From contig QGGY01000003.1 of the NCBI GenBank assembly GCA_003148945.1, positions 310,001 through 374,000 of the forward strand: a stretch of 64,000 nucleotides of DNA. Reading direction: 5' to 3'. This stretch comes from Murimonas intestini (GTDB lineage Bacteria; Bacillota; Clostridia; Lachnospirales; Lachnospiraceae). Both the position numbers and the translations under genes were made by a program. Every line of letters starts with the position of its first letter. Positions within the stretch are counted from its first letter, which is position 1. This document shows positions 53,944 to 63,438 of this stretch, one piece after another. The notes under the pieces were generated by a model. That model had not been told where the DNA came from, did not search any database, and saw nothing but the letters and a program-made list of their open reading frames with translations.

Positions 53944-55586
53944 AGCATAAAAATACAGAACTGAAATGTATTTTTGTAATCATTTTGCTTCTGTTTGCCT
54001 CATTTCTTGTCATACCAACACTGAACCTGCTTGTTAAATCCTTCTGGGGAGACAATGGATTTACAGGTGAATTTTACACTGCGGTTTTTGCCGGCAAAAA
54101 TTTTAAATCAGCGCTTGCAAACAGCTTTACAGTTTCGGCAGCGGCAGCGGTGATCGCGGTATGCATTGCGTTTGTGATTGCATACGCGGTACATTATACA
54201 CATCTGCCGGGCTTCCTTAAAAGTTTTCTGCAGTCAGCGGCCGTACTGCCTATGTTTTTGCCAACTATTACTTACGGATTTGCAATCATATATTCTTTTG
54301 GCAGGCAGGGAGTCATCACAAGACTTTTAGGAAAGCAGCCGTTTAATATATATGGCTTTGGGGGACTTCTGACAGGTTATGTGATCTATACAATACCGGT
54401 GGCATTTTTGCTTATACATAACACAATGGGCTATGTAGACAAAAAAACTATTACAGTTTCTAAGGTCATGGGCGACAATAATTTGAGGACTTTCTGGATA
54501 GCGGTTCTGCGTCCGCTGCTTGGAACACTGGCAGGCGCTTTTATTCAGGCATTTTTCCTGTGCTTTACTGATTTTGGCATTCCGGCTTCAGTAGGAGGAA
54601 AGTATGATGTGATCGCTGTCACACTCTACAACCAGATGCTGGGCGGTATTCCTGATTTTAACAGGGGCGCGGTTGTTGCCATGATAATGCTTCTTCCGTC
54701 TGTGGCCAGTATCATGCTTCTGCGCTATCTGGAACGGTATAATATCAGGTATGACCGCATAAGCCAGGCCCAGCTCCGTCCCGGCAGATTACGCGACACC
54801 GCATGGGGGCTCTCTGGTACAGCACTGTCATTATTGATGTTATCAATATTTGCGGTGATATTTATCATTCCCATGGTACAGAACTGGCCCTACCAGGCGT
54901 CTTTTACACTGCAGCATTTCAAAGATGTTTTTAGTGACAGTGAGCTGCGCACAATATATCTCCACTCGCTGTCAATGGCGCTGCTTACAGCGTTTTTTGG
55001 GACAATGATCTCTTACGGCGCGGCGCTTATTACAGCCCGCAGCAGTCTGCATAGGAGATGCAAACAGATTATAGACTCTATCGCGCTTATAACAAATACA
55101 ATCCCGGGCATGGTGCTTGGACTGGCGTTTTTATTTTCGTTTACAGGGACATCCCTGCAGAATACCTTTTTGCTAATGATTTTATGTAATATCGTACATT
55201 ATTTCTCAACTCCATATTTAATGATGAAAAATTCACTTTCAAAAATGAATTCGGGCTGGGAAACTACAGCCATGCTTATGGGTGACAGTTGGATAAAAAC
55301 AATCATCAGGATTATAACGCCAAATGCAATAGGGAGCCTGCTTGAAACCTTCAGCTATTATTTCATAAATTCAATGGTCACTGTGAGTGCACTGGTATTT
55401 CTGGCCGGAGCCCGCACAATGGTGCTGACTACCGAAATCAAGCAGCTGCAGTATATCAATAAATACAATGAGGTCTTTGTACTGTCACTGCTGATATTAT
55501 TTACAAATTTAGTTGCTAAGTTCTTGTTTTCAAGACTTGCAGAATATACTTCAAAAAAATATGCTTATGAAAGGAAAAGAAAATGA
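53940..55586 (+). CDS. Fused two-domain ABC permease, phosphonate-type
   Basis: Permease of 548 residues with about twelve hydrophobic segments, equivalent to two permease domains joined in one chain. EAA-like loops are SKVMGDNNLRTFWIAVLRP in the first half and AMLMGDSWIKTIIRIITP in the second. This is the FbpB-like layout also used by AEP importers. It overlaps both neighbours by 4 bp. Confidence 0.9.
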   Translation: MKHKNTELKCIFVIILLLFASFLVIPTLNLLVKSFWGDNGFTGEFYTAVFAGKNFKSALANSFTVSAAAAVIAVCIAFVIAYAVHYTHLPGFLKSFLQSAAVLPMFLPTITYGFAIIYSFGRQGVITRLLGKQPFNIYGFGGLLTGYVIYTIPVAFLLIHNTMGYVDKKTITVSKVMGDNNLRTFWIAVLRPLLGTLAGAFIQAFFLCFTDFGIPASVGGKYDVIAVTLYNQMLGGIPDFNRGAVVAMIMLLPSVASIMLLRYLERYNIRYDRISQAQLRPGRLRDTAWGLSGTALSLLMLSIFAVIFIIPMVQNWPYQASFTLQHFKDVFSDSELRTIYLHSLSMALLTAFFGTMISYGAALITARSSLHRRCKQIIDSIALITNTIPGMVLGLAFLFSFTGTSLQNTFLLMILCNIVHYFSTPYLMMKNSLSKMNSGWETTAMLMGDSWIKTIIRIITPNAIGSLLETFSYYFINSMVTVSALVFLAGARTMVLTTEIKQLQYINKYNEVFVLSLLILFTNLVAKFLFSRLAEYTSKKYAYERKRK

Positions 55587-56584
55587 ATTCGAAAAAAATA
55601 TTGGCAACAGGTATTATATTTAGTATCACATGCGCGGCGTTTGCGGGCTGCGGGGCTTCTGCAGACGAAGTAAAGGCCGGACAGGACCAGGTTGTTATCT
55701 ATTCTAATGCAGATGACGAGGCGGTCACAGCTATGACTAATGCATTAAACAATAACGGATTTGAAGGAAAATATATTTTTGAAACCTTCGGTACGTCTGA
55801 ACTTGGCGGAAAGCTCCTGGCGGAAGGGACATCGCTGGAGGCGGACCTTATAACAATGAGTACATTCTATGTCCAAAGTGCCCAGGAACAAAATAATATG
55901 TTTCTTCCGCTGGCTTTTGATGTAAATACGCTGGAAACTGTACCGGACTTTACTGCACCCATAACTTCACAGGAGGGAGCCATCATTGTGAATACAGCTA
56001 TGCTAAAAGAACATGGGCTGCCTGTGCCGGTCAGTCTTAAAGATCTGGCAGACCCTGTATATTCAGGTTTTCTGGCAGTCACGGATGTACAGGCCTCTTC
56101 TACTGCGTGGCTGCTTATGCAGGCGCTTGTGTCAGAATATGGTGAGGAGGGTGCACAGCAGATACTTCATGATATTTATGTAAATGCCGGCGACCATATT
56201 GAATCCTCAGGCTCCTCACCGCTTAAGCTGTGTGAGGCAGGAGAAGTGGCGGTTGGGTTTGGCCTCCGCCATCAGGCGGTAGCAGCAAAAGCAGAAGGAC
56301 TTCCTATCGATTTTGTTGACCCGGCGGAAGGCAACTTTTCACTGACTGAGTCGGTTTGTGTCATAGATAAAGGCAGTAAGACAAATCCGGCTTCAATGGA
56401 AATGGCCAGGTGCATAATTGAGAACAGCCGCACAGAGCTGCAGGAGTATTATCCAAATGCACTTTATGAAGGAGAAAAATCTGACAGCCAGAATAAATCT
56501 GCATATCCAAAAACCTTCAGTGAACCGTTGACATTTGAACTTTATTCACGCCATCAGGAAATTTCAGAGAATGCAAAACCATAA
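55583..56584 (+). CDS. ABC substrate-binding lipoprotein, probably for 2-aminoethylphosphonate
   Basis: Lipoprotein of 333 residues with signal MNSKKILATGIIFSI and a lipobox around Cys23 (FAGC). The body opens VVIYSNADDEAVTAMTNAL, typical of type 2 periplasmic binding folds of the Fbp/PhnS group. Its start overlaps the permease stop by 4 bp. The ligand assignment depends on the downstream catabolic genes. Confidence 0.88.
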   Translation: MNSKKILATGIIFSITCAAFAGCGASADEVKAGQDQVVIYSNADDEAVTAMTNALNNNGFEGKYIFETFGTSELGGKLLAEGTSLEADLITMSTFYVQSAQEQNNMFLPLAFDVNTLETVPDFTAPITSQEGAIIVNTAMLKEHGLPVPVSLKDLADPVYSGFLAVTDVQASSTAWLLMQALVSEYGEEGAQQILHDIYVNAGDHIESSGSSPLKLCEAGEVAVGFGLRHQAVAAKAEGLPIDFVDPAEGNFSLTESVCVIDKGSKTNPASMEMARCIIENSRTELQEYYPNALYEGEKSDSQNKSAYPKTFSEPLTFELYSRHQEISENAKP

Positions 56585-56626
56585 TGCAGCATGATGTAAA
56601 AAAATATAAATGAGAGGATTTTAAAG

Positions 56627-57724
56627 ATGAAAGACTATAAATTACTGACACCAGGACCTCTGACTACAACAAATACAGTTAAGGCAGAAATGCTTTTTGA
56701 CCACTGCACCTGGGATAATGACTATAAACAGATCACACAAAGCATACGTGCATCACTGCTTGAGCTTGCACATGTTTCACAGCCGGAGTATACGGCGGTG
56801 CTTATGCAGGGCAGCGGCACATTTGGGGTAGAATCAGTGCTGACAAGCGTCATTGGCGGCCATGACAAGCTGCTTATCTGTGCAAATGGTTCCTATGGGA
56901 TGAGAATGGAAGATATTTGCAGGCATGCAGGCATTGCCTGTACTGTCTATAAAGAAAATAACGATTGCCGGCCGGAACCGCAGAAAATAGCGGAAATACT
57001 GGCAGAGGATAAATCGATTACTCACGTCGCGATGGTGCACAGCGAAACAACCAGCGGGATCCTTAATGACATCGCAGCAGCAGGCAGGGTGGTTAAGGAT
57101 GCCGGCAAAACATTTATTGTAGATGCCATGTCATCATTTGGAGGCATGGATATACCGGTCGCGGACTGGGGAATAGATTTCCTTGTATCCAGCGCCAATA
57201 AGTGCATTCAGGGCGTTCCGGGTTTTTCTTTTATCATTGCCAATAGAGAGAAGATTGAACAGAGCAGGGGAAGAGCGCGTTCGCTTTCACTCGATCTGTA
57301 TGATCAGTGGAAGGGGATGGACGAAGACGGCAAATGGCGTTTTACTTCACCGACCCATGTAGTGCTGGCGTTTGCAAAGGCACTGGAGGAATTAAAGGAG
57401 GAAGGCGGCATAGAGGCACGAAATGCACGCTATGACCAAAATCAGCGTTTGCTGACAGAGCGTCTTGGCAGTCTTGGATTTAAGCCTTATCTTGCGCCTG
57501 AAGTTCAGGGTCCTGTCATCACTACCTTTTATTATCCTGAAGGCGCCGGGTTTTCATTTCCTGAAATGTATGAATACATAAAGGAACGCGGTTATGTGCT
57601 TTATCCCGGCAAGGTCATGGAGGCTGATACCTTCAGAGTAGGAAACATCGGGGAAATATACCCGGAGGATATAGAAACACTCAGCTCGATCATGGCAGAC
57701 TTTTTAGAGGAGAAAGAAAAATGA
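56627..57724 (+). CDS. phnW: 2-aminoethylphosphonate-pyruvate transaminase
   Basis: PLP enzyme of 365 residues converting AEP and pyruvate to phosphonoacetaldehyde and alanine. The opening LLTPGPLTTTNTVK and the lysine region SSANKCIQGVPGF (Lys192, the PLP Schiff-base residue) match PhnW closely. GAGAGG lies upstream of the ATG. It overlaps phnX by 4 bp. Confidence 0.95.
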   Translation: MKDYKLLTPGPLTTTNTVKAEMLFDHCTWDNDYKQITQSIRASLLELAHVSQPEYTAVLMQGSGTFGVESVLTSVIGGHDKLLICANGSYGMRMEDICRHAGIACTVYKENNDCRPEPQKIAEILAEDKSITHVAMVHSETTSGILNDIAAAGRVVKDAGKTFIVDAMSSFGGMDIPVADWGIDFLVSSANKCIQGVPGFSFIIANREKIEQSRGRARSLSLDLYDQWKGMDEDGKWRFTSPTHVVLAFAKALEELKEEGGIEARNARYDQNQRLLTERLGSLGFKPYLAPEVQGPVITTFYYPEGAGFSFPEMYEYIKERGYVLYPGKVMEADTFRVGNIGEIYPEDIETLSSIMADFLEEKEK

Positions 57725-58500
57725 AGACAAAACTTATAATCCTTGACTGGGCCGGCACTACGGTGGACTATGGATGTTTTGCGCCGGTAAACGCCTTTGC
57801 CCTTGCTTTTAAAACATGCGGGATCGATGCCTCGGTGGATGAGATACGCGCTCCCATGGGCATGCTTAAACGTGACCATATACGTACAATGCTTGAAATG
57901 AAACGTATTCATGATTTGTGGGCCGGACTATATGGCACGGAACCGGATGAAGATGATGTAGATCGCATCTATGGTGTCTTTGAGGAATCTCTTATGGAGA
58001 GCCTGGCAAATTATGCAGCGCCCAAAAGCGGCACCGTAGAAACTGCCGCACGTCTGAGAAAAATGGGGCTGGCGATCGGTTCTACCACGGGCTATACAGA
58101 TAAGATGATGAAGGTGGTGGCACAAAAAGCGGCAGAGCAGGGATATGCACCGGACGCTTGCTTTACTCCTGATTCAGTTGGCGGGCTTGGGCGCCCATAC
58201 CCATATATGATCTATGCCAATATGCAGAAAATGCGGATTGATTCCGTATACAGCGTAGTAAAAGTCGGGGACACTTTAGCTGATATAAAAGAAGGGAAAA
58301 ATGCAGGTGTAAAGACCCTGGGCGTGATTGAGGGCAGCAGTGCCCTTGGCCTTTGCCAGGCAGAGTTTGAGGCGCTTCCGGCAGAAGAGAAGAGTACTTT
58401 GACTGACAAAGTCCGGAAGATGTATCTTGCAGCGGGGGCAGATGGCGTGCTTTACAATTTAGCAGAGCTTCCCGGCTGGCTGGAGGCCGCAGATGAATAA
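57721..58500 (+). CDS. phnX: Phosphonoacetaldehyde hydrolase
   Basis: HAD-family C-P bond hydrolase of 259 residues giving acetaldehyde and phosphate. Nucleophile Asp9 lies in LDWAGTTVDYG, Schiff-base Lys50 in MGMLKRDHI, and the cap and C-terminal HAD motifs follow (KVGDTLADIKEGKNAG). With PhnW it completes AEP breakdown without a C-P lyase. Confidence 0.96.
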   Translation: MKTKLIILDWAGTTVDYGCFAPVNAFALAFKTCGIDASVDEIRAPMGMLKRDHIRTMLEMKRIHDLWAGLYGTEPDEDDVDRIYGVFEESLMESLANYAAPKSGTVETAARLRKMGLAIGSTTGYTDKMMKVVAQKAAEQGYAPDACFTPDSVGGLGRPYPYMIYANMQKMRIDSVYSVVKVGDTLADIKEGKNAGVKTLGVIEGSSALGLCQAEFEALPAEEKSTLTDKVRKMYLAAGADGVLYNLAELPGWLEAADE

Positions 58501-58552
58501 GAGATTTATACCAAAAGCATGATTTCTGTCGATTAATGGAGATAAGTTTTTC

Positions 58553-58581
58553 TTGCTAATGTCAGTAGATGTTTATATAAT
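58553..58581 (+). promoter_or_regulatory. Sigma-A-like promoter of spo0A
   Basis: TTGCTA and perfect TATAAT with a 17-bp spacer, about 125 bp before the start. It gives spo0A a promoter independent of the inserted genes. A partial 0A-box-like TGTCGAT lies upstream (58527). Confidence 0.6.
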
Positions 58582-58704
58582 ACAAGTAGTTTTTGTGTGT
58601 TACAATTTTTGGTAAGCCGTGCGGTTTATATGTGGCCGTCAGCTTAAGGGCCCCCAGGATTTAACGGCAATGACAATTTTTTATATAAAACGGAGGACTG
58701 TTTC

Positions 58705-59502
58705 ATGGAAAAATTAAATATAGCGATTGCTGACGATAATGAACGTGTTGTGCAGCTTCTTGACAGCATCGTTAGCAGCGATGAGGAGCTGCAGGTTGTG
58801 GGAAAGGCCGGAAACGGAGAAGAGCTTTATGAGATAATCAGGGAGAAAGAGCCGGATGTTGTATTGATGGATATTATCATGCCGAAGGTTGACGGACTGA
58901 CAGTGATGGACAGGGTCAATAAAGATAAAAGTATGAAAAAGCATCCGGCCTTCATCGTGATCTCAGCCGTAGGACAGGAAAAAATAACAGAAGATGCTTT
59001 TAATCTGGGGGCTGACTACTATATACTGAAGCCTTTCGACAATGATATGGTGATCAGCCGTATTAAACATACGAGAAGCAGCAGAGAGCGGAATTTTGCC
59101 GAAGTCCGCAAGGTCAATGCATATGAGAGCAAGAATGAATATATGGAGAGAAATCTGGAGACAGATGTGACTAATATCATTCACGAGATAGGAGTTCCGG
59201 CGCATATCAAGGGATACCAGTACCTGAGGGATGCTATCATCATGTCAGTGGGCGATATGGAAATGCTCAATTCTATCACAAAAATATTATATCCTACTAT
59301 AGCAAAGAAGCATCAGACTACGCCAAGCAGAGTGGAGAGGGCGATCAGGCATGCTATTGAAGTAGCCTGGAGCAGAGGCAAAATGGATACAATTGATGAT
59401 CTCTTTGGATATACAGTCAGCAATGGGAAAGGAAAGCCTACGAACTCGGAGTTTATTGCACTTATTGCTGATAAAATACGTTTGGAATACAAGAACAGGT
59501 AG
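58705..59502 (+). CDS. spo0A: Sporulation master regulator Spo0A
   Basis: Response regulator of 265 residues. The receiver has DD at 10-11 and phospho-acceptor Asp56 ([12 protein letters not shown]). The C-terminal Spo0A DNA-binding domain has the family-invariant region [19 protein letters not shown] and [28 protein letters not shown] precedes the ATG. No sporulation phosphorelay genes are adjacent. Confidence 0.98.
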   Translation: MEKLNIAIADDNERVVQLLDSIVSSDEELQVVGKAGNGEELYEIIREKEPDVVLMDIIMPKVDGLTVMDRVNKDKSMKKHPAFIVISAVGQEKITEDAFNLGADYYILKPFDNDMVISRIKHTRSSRERNFAEVRKVNAYESKNEYMERNLETDVTNIIHEIGVPAHIKGYQYLRDAIIMSVGDMEMLNSITKILYPTIAKKHQTTPSRVERAIRHAIEVAWSRGKMDTIDDLFGYTVSNGKGKPTNSEFIALIADKIRLEYKNR

Positions 59503-59607
59503 GAAGCAGAAATGAAAAACTTAAATAATTCAGATAATACTTTTCATCGGCCGGAAAATGCGTTATAATTTATAAAAAGCGTGGCTAGAATACAGGAGGA
59601 TTATTGT

Positions 59608-61044
59608 ATGAAGAAAGTGTTATTTGTAGCTTCCGAATGTGTACCGTTTATTAAGACGGGAGGATTGGCAGATGTTGTGGGATCTTTGCCAAGATACTTC
59701 AACAAAGAAGAATTTGATGTCCGTGTCATTATACCTAAATACTTATGTATGGACCAGAAATGGAAAGACATGATGCAGTACCGCACACATTTCTATATGG
59801 ACATGAACTGGAGAAGCCAGTATGTAGGTGTGCTTGAAATGGAATACAACGGAATAAAGTACTATTTTATTGATAATGAGTTTTATTTTTCAGGACCAAA
59901 GCCGTATGGCAACATTTTTCAGGATATAGAGAAATTTGCGTTTTTCTCAAAAGCAGCTCTTTCGGCATTGCCTTTGATCGATTTCAGGCCTGACATTGTC
60001 CATTGCCATGACTGGCAGACCGGGCTTATTCCGGTCTATTTAAAAGACAAGTTCCATGACGGGGAATTTTTCAGGGATATGAAGTCTGTCATTACTATAC
60101 ATAACCTGAAATTCCAGGGAGTCTGGGATGTGAAGACTGTCATGGATATCACAGGACTGCCGAAATATTATTTCTCACCTGATAAACTCGAGGCCTATGG
60201 TGATGCAAATTACCTGAAAGGCGGAATCGTCTATGCAGATGCAGTCACCACGGTGAGTGAAACATACGCGGAAGAGATCAAGATGCCATTTTATGGGGAA
60301 GGGCTTGACGGCCTGATGAGGGCGCGCGCCAATTGTCTGCGCGGTATTGTGAATGGTATCGATTATGATGAATACAATCCGGCAACGGATAAATATATCG
60401 TACAGAATTACGATGCAAGAACCTTCAGGAAAGAAAAGATAAAGAATAAACGTGCTCTGCAGGAGGAGCTGGGACTGGAGAGAGACGACAAGAAATTTAT
60501 GATCGGCATTGTCTCCAGGCTGACGGACCAGAAGGGATTTGACCTGATCAACTACATCATGGACGAGATGTGCCAGCAGGATGTGCAGTTTGTAATTCTG
60601 GGTACAGGAGAAGAGAGATACGAGAATGCTTTCCGCCATTTTGCGTGGAAATACAGCGGAAAGGTATCTGCAAATATATACTATTCAGAAGCTTTATCGC
60701 ATAAGATATATGCTTCATGTGACGCATTCCTGATGCCGTCACTGTTTGAGCCATGCGGCCTGAGCCAGCTGATGAGCCTCAGGTATGGAACTGTGCCGAT
60801 TGTCAGGGAGACAGGCGGCCTGAAAGACACGGTACAGCCTTATAATGAATTTGAGGGTACAGGCACAGGCTTCAGCTTCAAAAATTATAATGCACATGAG
60901 ATGTTTAATTCTGTAAAATATGCAAAAGATGTATACTATAACAGGAAGCGGGAATGGAACAAAATAATAGACAGAGCTATGGGCGCTGATTATTCATGGA
61001 ACAGCTCGGCAAAGAAATATGAAGAGATGTACCGCTGGCTGTAA
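59608..61044 (+). CDS. glgA: Glycogen synthase
   Basis: GT5 ADP-glucose starch/glycogen synthase of 478 residues. ADP-glucose motif KTGGL at 16-20, and C-terminal EPCGLSQLMSLRYGTVPIVRETGGL. The start at 59608 has GGAGG; a GTG at 59581 lacks one. It stands alone, with no other glycogen gene in the window; glycogen made before sporulation is used by many spore formers. Confidence 0.96.
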   Translation: MKKVLFVASECVPFIKTGGLADVVGSLPRYFNKEEFDVRVIIPKYLCMDQKWKDMMQYRTHFYMDMNWRSQYVGVLEMEYNGIKYYFIDNEFYFSGPKPYGNIFQDIEKFAFFSKAALSALPLIDFRPDIVHCHDWQTGLIPVYLKDKFHDGEFFRDMKSVITIHNLKFQGVWDVKTVMDITGLPKYYFSPDKLEAYGDANYLKGGIVYADAVTTVSETYAEEIKMPFYGEGLDGLMRARANCLRGIVNGIDYDEYNPATDKYIVQNYDARTFRKEKIKNKRALQEELGLERDDKKFMIGIVSRLTDQKGFDLINYIMDEMCQQDVQFVILGTGEERYENAFRHFAWKYSGKVSANIYYSEALSHKIYASCDAFLMPSLFEPCGLSQLMSLRYGTVPIVRETGGLKDTVQPYNEFEGTGTGFSFKNYNAHEMFNSVKYAKDVYYNRKREWNKIIDRAMGADYSWNSSAKKYEEMYRWL

Positions 61045-61115
61045 AAACTGGAAAATTGTTTCAGCAGATATATTAAAAATTTTTGAGTTATACTGTTTTT
61101 GGGAATAGAAATTTA

Positions 61116-61145
61116 GAATAGGAATCCTCCTTTTCTGGCATAATA
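61116..61145 (+). promoter_or_regulatory. Sigma-G-like promoter of the coat-like genes
   Basis: GAATA, 18 bp, CATAATA: both hexamer-like elements match the Bacillus sigma-G pattern (GHATR, CATNMTA). The predicted start falls near 61152, inside the loop of the inverted repeat at 61123-61205. Confidence 0.6.
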
Positions 61146-61205
61146 AGAAAGTAAATTGCTTGGCTAACAGCTTGGCAAATTAAACTTAGCCAGAAAAGGA
61201 GGATT
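61123..61205 (+). repeat. 17-bp perfect inverted repeat covering a ribosome site
   Basis: AATCCTCCTTTTCTGGC (61123-61139) and its exact complement (61189-61205) flank 49 bases. The right arm contains AAAGGAGG, the ribosome site of the next gene, and is followed by T7 running to the ATG, like an intrinsic terminator. The left arm lies in the spacer of the sigma-G-like promoter. Confidence 0.9.
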
Positions 61206-61210
61206 TTTTT

Positions 61211-61396
61211 ATGACAGAGATTTCAGAACTGGACTTACAGAACCTTCGTCACCTGATCGGAGGATTTTCCACAACTCACTGTAAAATGCAGGCATATGCA
61301 CAGCAGGCTACAGACCCGGCAGTTAAGCAGTTTTTCCAGAAGTCTGCACAGTCATCAATGGAAACAAAGCAGCAGCTGATGCAGTTCTTACAATAG
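61211..61396 (+). CDS. Small CotF-like spore coat protein
   Basis: Helical protein of 61 residues, rich in Gln, resembling a half of the ferritin-like CotF family: LRHLIGGFSTTHCKMQAYAQQATDP and KQFFQKSAQSSMETKQQLMQFL. AAAGGAGG 8 bases before ATG, lying in the inverted repeat. It is paired with a second small coat-like gene. Confidence 0.7.
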   Translation: MTEISELDLQNLRHLIGGFSTTHCKMQAYAQQATDPAVKQFFQKSAQSSMETKQQLMQFLQ

Positions 61397-61409
61397 GAGG
61401 GATATGAAA

Positions 61410-61658
61410 ATGGACGAAAAAACAATGGTTTCAGACACACTTGCAAGCATTAACAGTGAACTTGGACGTTATGCAGAGATGATCACTCAGACTGAGAACC
61501 CACAGCTGAAGCAGACACTCAAACAGATCCGTAACCAGTGTGAGATGTCTCAGGAAGAGGTATACCAGATCGCCAGAAGCAAACAGTACTATGTACCGGC
61601 AGCAAAGGCTACAGCAGAAGAAGTGGCACACGTGCGTTCAATTCTGACTCAGGGCTGA
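61410..61658 (+). CDS. Second small CotF-like spore coat protein
   Basis: Helical protein of 82 residues: DTLASINSELGRYAEMITQTENPQLKQTLKQ and SQEEVYQIARSKQYYVPAAKA, the C-terminal YY.PA pattern being typical of CotF-type coat proteins. The ATG at 61410 is nine bases from GGAGG; one at 61404 is only three. Likely co-transcribed with the previous gene under sigma-G. Confidence 0.8.
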   Translation: MDEKTMVSDTLASINSELGRYAEMITQTENPQLKQTLKQIRNQCEMSQEEVYQIARSKQYYVPAAKATAEEVAHVRSILTQG

Positions 61659-61697
61659 TAGAAGATACAGAGAAGCATTTTTGAGAAAATGAAAAAT

Positions 61698-61745
61698 ATG
61701 CCGCCGCAGAACAGCAGGAATGCATTCAGCGGCGGTATTTATTTT
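61698..61745. terminator. Bidirectional terminator
   Basis: ATGCCGCCGC/GCGGCGGTAT stem followed by TTTATTTTAT, between the coat-like genes and the convergent spoVB. Confidence 0.85.
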
Positions 61746-61757
61746 ATATAAAGTAGT

Positions 61758-63278
61758 TTAACCGGCAGCAGCCTTTTTCCTGGTAAGCCAGAGCAGAGCT
61801 ATGTATGCAGAGCTCATTACTAAAACAAGAAGGATGAGGCTGAGAAGAGAAGGAAGGACAATGCCGGATTTTTCAAGGACAAAGCTTGTAAAAAATGAGA
61901 TCCCGATTCCTGTTAAGAGTATCAGGGAGGGTTTCAGGAGCCATTCAGCTGCATTAAAGGTGAAGGGAATCTCCTTAAACAGTGAGTGCGCTGATAAAAA
62001 CGCTGTAAACAGCTGGCTTGCGAGAACACCCCACAAGTATCCTGTGATACCGGCAGCCGGGATGACAAACCATACGAATATGATCCGGATCCCCAGCCCG
62101 GCCATGCTCTGAAAGAAAGTGGTGGATGTCTTTCCAAGGCCATTGAGTATGCTGGTCAATGTAGCGTTTAAATACATAAAAGGACAGATCCACCCCAGTA
62201 TACGTATAAAACTGCAGGACATCTCATTGTTATAAAGCACCATGCCGATGTCACTCCCGAAGGTGACAAATATACCGGTAAACAGGATACCAAGTATAAG
62301 GCTGTATTTTATGGTGGCCTGTATTGTCTGGGCGATCCTGGATCTGTTTCCCGTGGCCTGTGCCTCGCTCACTGTGGGAAGAAGGACGATGGACACGGAG
62401 CTGGTGATGGCTGACGGGAAGAGGATCAGTGGCATTGCCATTCCGGTCAGGACGCCGTACACACTCAGGGAGGAAGAAGTATCCAGGCCAAACAGCCTGA
62501 GCCTGAGGGGGATACAGATGGCTTCTATACTCTGGAGCACATTGATGAGCACACGGTTTGCTGTAAGAGGAGCAGACAGAGCCAGTATGCTTTTGATATT
62601 TTTTATCCAGGATACTCTGCCCAGGGAGGACAGCTTTTCCTTGCCGAAGTGTATCAGGATAGCTGTTCCGGCAAAGAGGAAGGAGGTGATCTCCTCCATG
62701 ACCATGCCGATGATCGCAATAATGGGAGTCACGGCCATTCCTTTTTCCAGCAGGATCAGATACAGCAGATAGGCAGAACCCACACGGACCAGCTGCTCCA
62801 CCAGCTGTGAGACGGCAGGGATCTCTGTCCTTCTTATGCCGTAATAGTAACCGTTGATGCAGGCGTGAACGCTGCCAAACGGAAGGGCGAAGGAGAGCAG
62901 CTGGATAAGAGGGATGCAGCGCTCTTCTTTGAGGAGGGATGCGGCTATGAAGCCTGCATTGTGATACATGACCTGGCATATGATGAGGGACAGGCCAAGG
63001 GCGAAGATGAGGCCTGAGAGGAAGATGCTCTTTGCTCCCTTTTTGTCACCCACGGCAACTTTGCCTGCCACAAAACGTGAGAGGGCGGTCTGGATACCGG
63101 CGGCGGTCAGGGAAAAGGCCATAGAGTATACAGGCACCACCAGCTGGTAGATGCCCATGCCCTCTGCACCTATCGTGTGGGATAAGAATACTCTATAAAA
63201 GAAACCTATGAAACGGGTGAGCAGACCTGCCAGAGTCAAAATAAAGGCTCCCCGTATAATTACGTGTTTTTGACCCAT
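61758..63278 (-). CDS. spoVB: SpoVB-like polysaccharide/lipid flippase
   Basis: Polytopic MOP/MATE-like flippase of 506 residues with about fourteen membrane helices. The N-terminus GAFILTLAGLLTRFIGFFYRVFLSHTIGAEGMGIYQL matches SpoVB/MurJ-type proteins (residues about 9-46). SpoVB is needed for spore cortex formation in Bacillus; a general lipid II flippase role is also possible. AAGGTG precedes the ATG. Confidence 0.88.
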   Translation of the reverse strand: MGQKHVIIRGAFILTLAGLLTRFIGFFYRVFLSHTIGAEGMGIYQLVVPVYSMAFSLTAAGIQTALSRFVAGKVAVGDKKGAKSIFLSGLIFALGLSLIICQVMYHNAGFIAASLLKEERCIPLIQLLSFALPFGSVHACINGYYYGIRRTEIPAVSQLVEQLVRVGSAYLLYLILLEKGMAVTPIIAIIGMVMEEITSFLFAGTAILIHFGKEKLSSLGRVSWIKNIKSILALSAPLTANRVLINVLQSIEAICIPLRLRLFGLDTSSSLSVYGVLTGMAMPLILFPSAITSSVSIVLLPTVSEAQATGNRSRIAQTIQATIKYSLILGILFTGIFVTFGSDIGMVLYNNEMSCSFIRILGWICPFMYLNATLTSILNGLGKTSTTFFQSMAGLGIRIIFVWFVIPAAGITGYLWGVLASQLFTAFLSAHSLFKEIPFTFNAAEWLLKPSLILLTGIGISFFTSFVLEKSGIVLPSLLSLILLVLVMSSAYIALLWLTRKKAAAG

Positions 63279-63325
63279 TGTGCACCTTAAAACAATCTTT
63301 TTTTTAATATATTCAATGGAAGTGC

Positions 63326-63354
63326 TTGACAGAACTTCATACCGGTGATATATT
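63326..63354 (+). promoter_or_regulatory. Sigma-A promoter of the IscR-like gene
   Basis: Perfect TTGACA and TATATT with a 17-bp spacer, 85 bp before the gene. In iscR systems this region is also the repressor target. Confidence 0.75.
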
Positions 63355-63438
63355 CAAAACAGAAATCCCAGTAAAACACTCGGATTTGCAGTTGGAAATT
63401 AAAATGTCCTGATAAATATAGAAAGAGCAGGTGATTGG

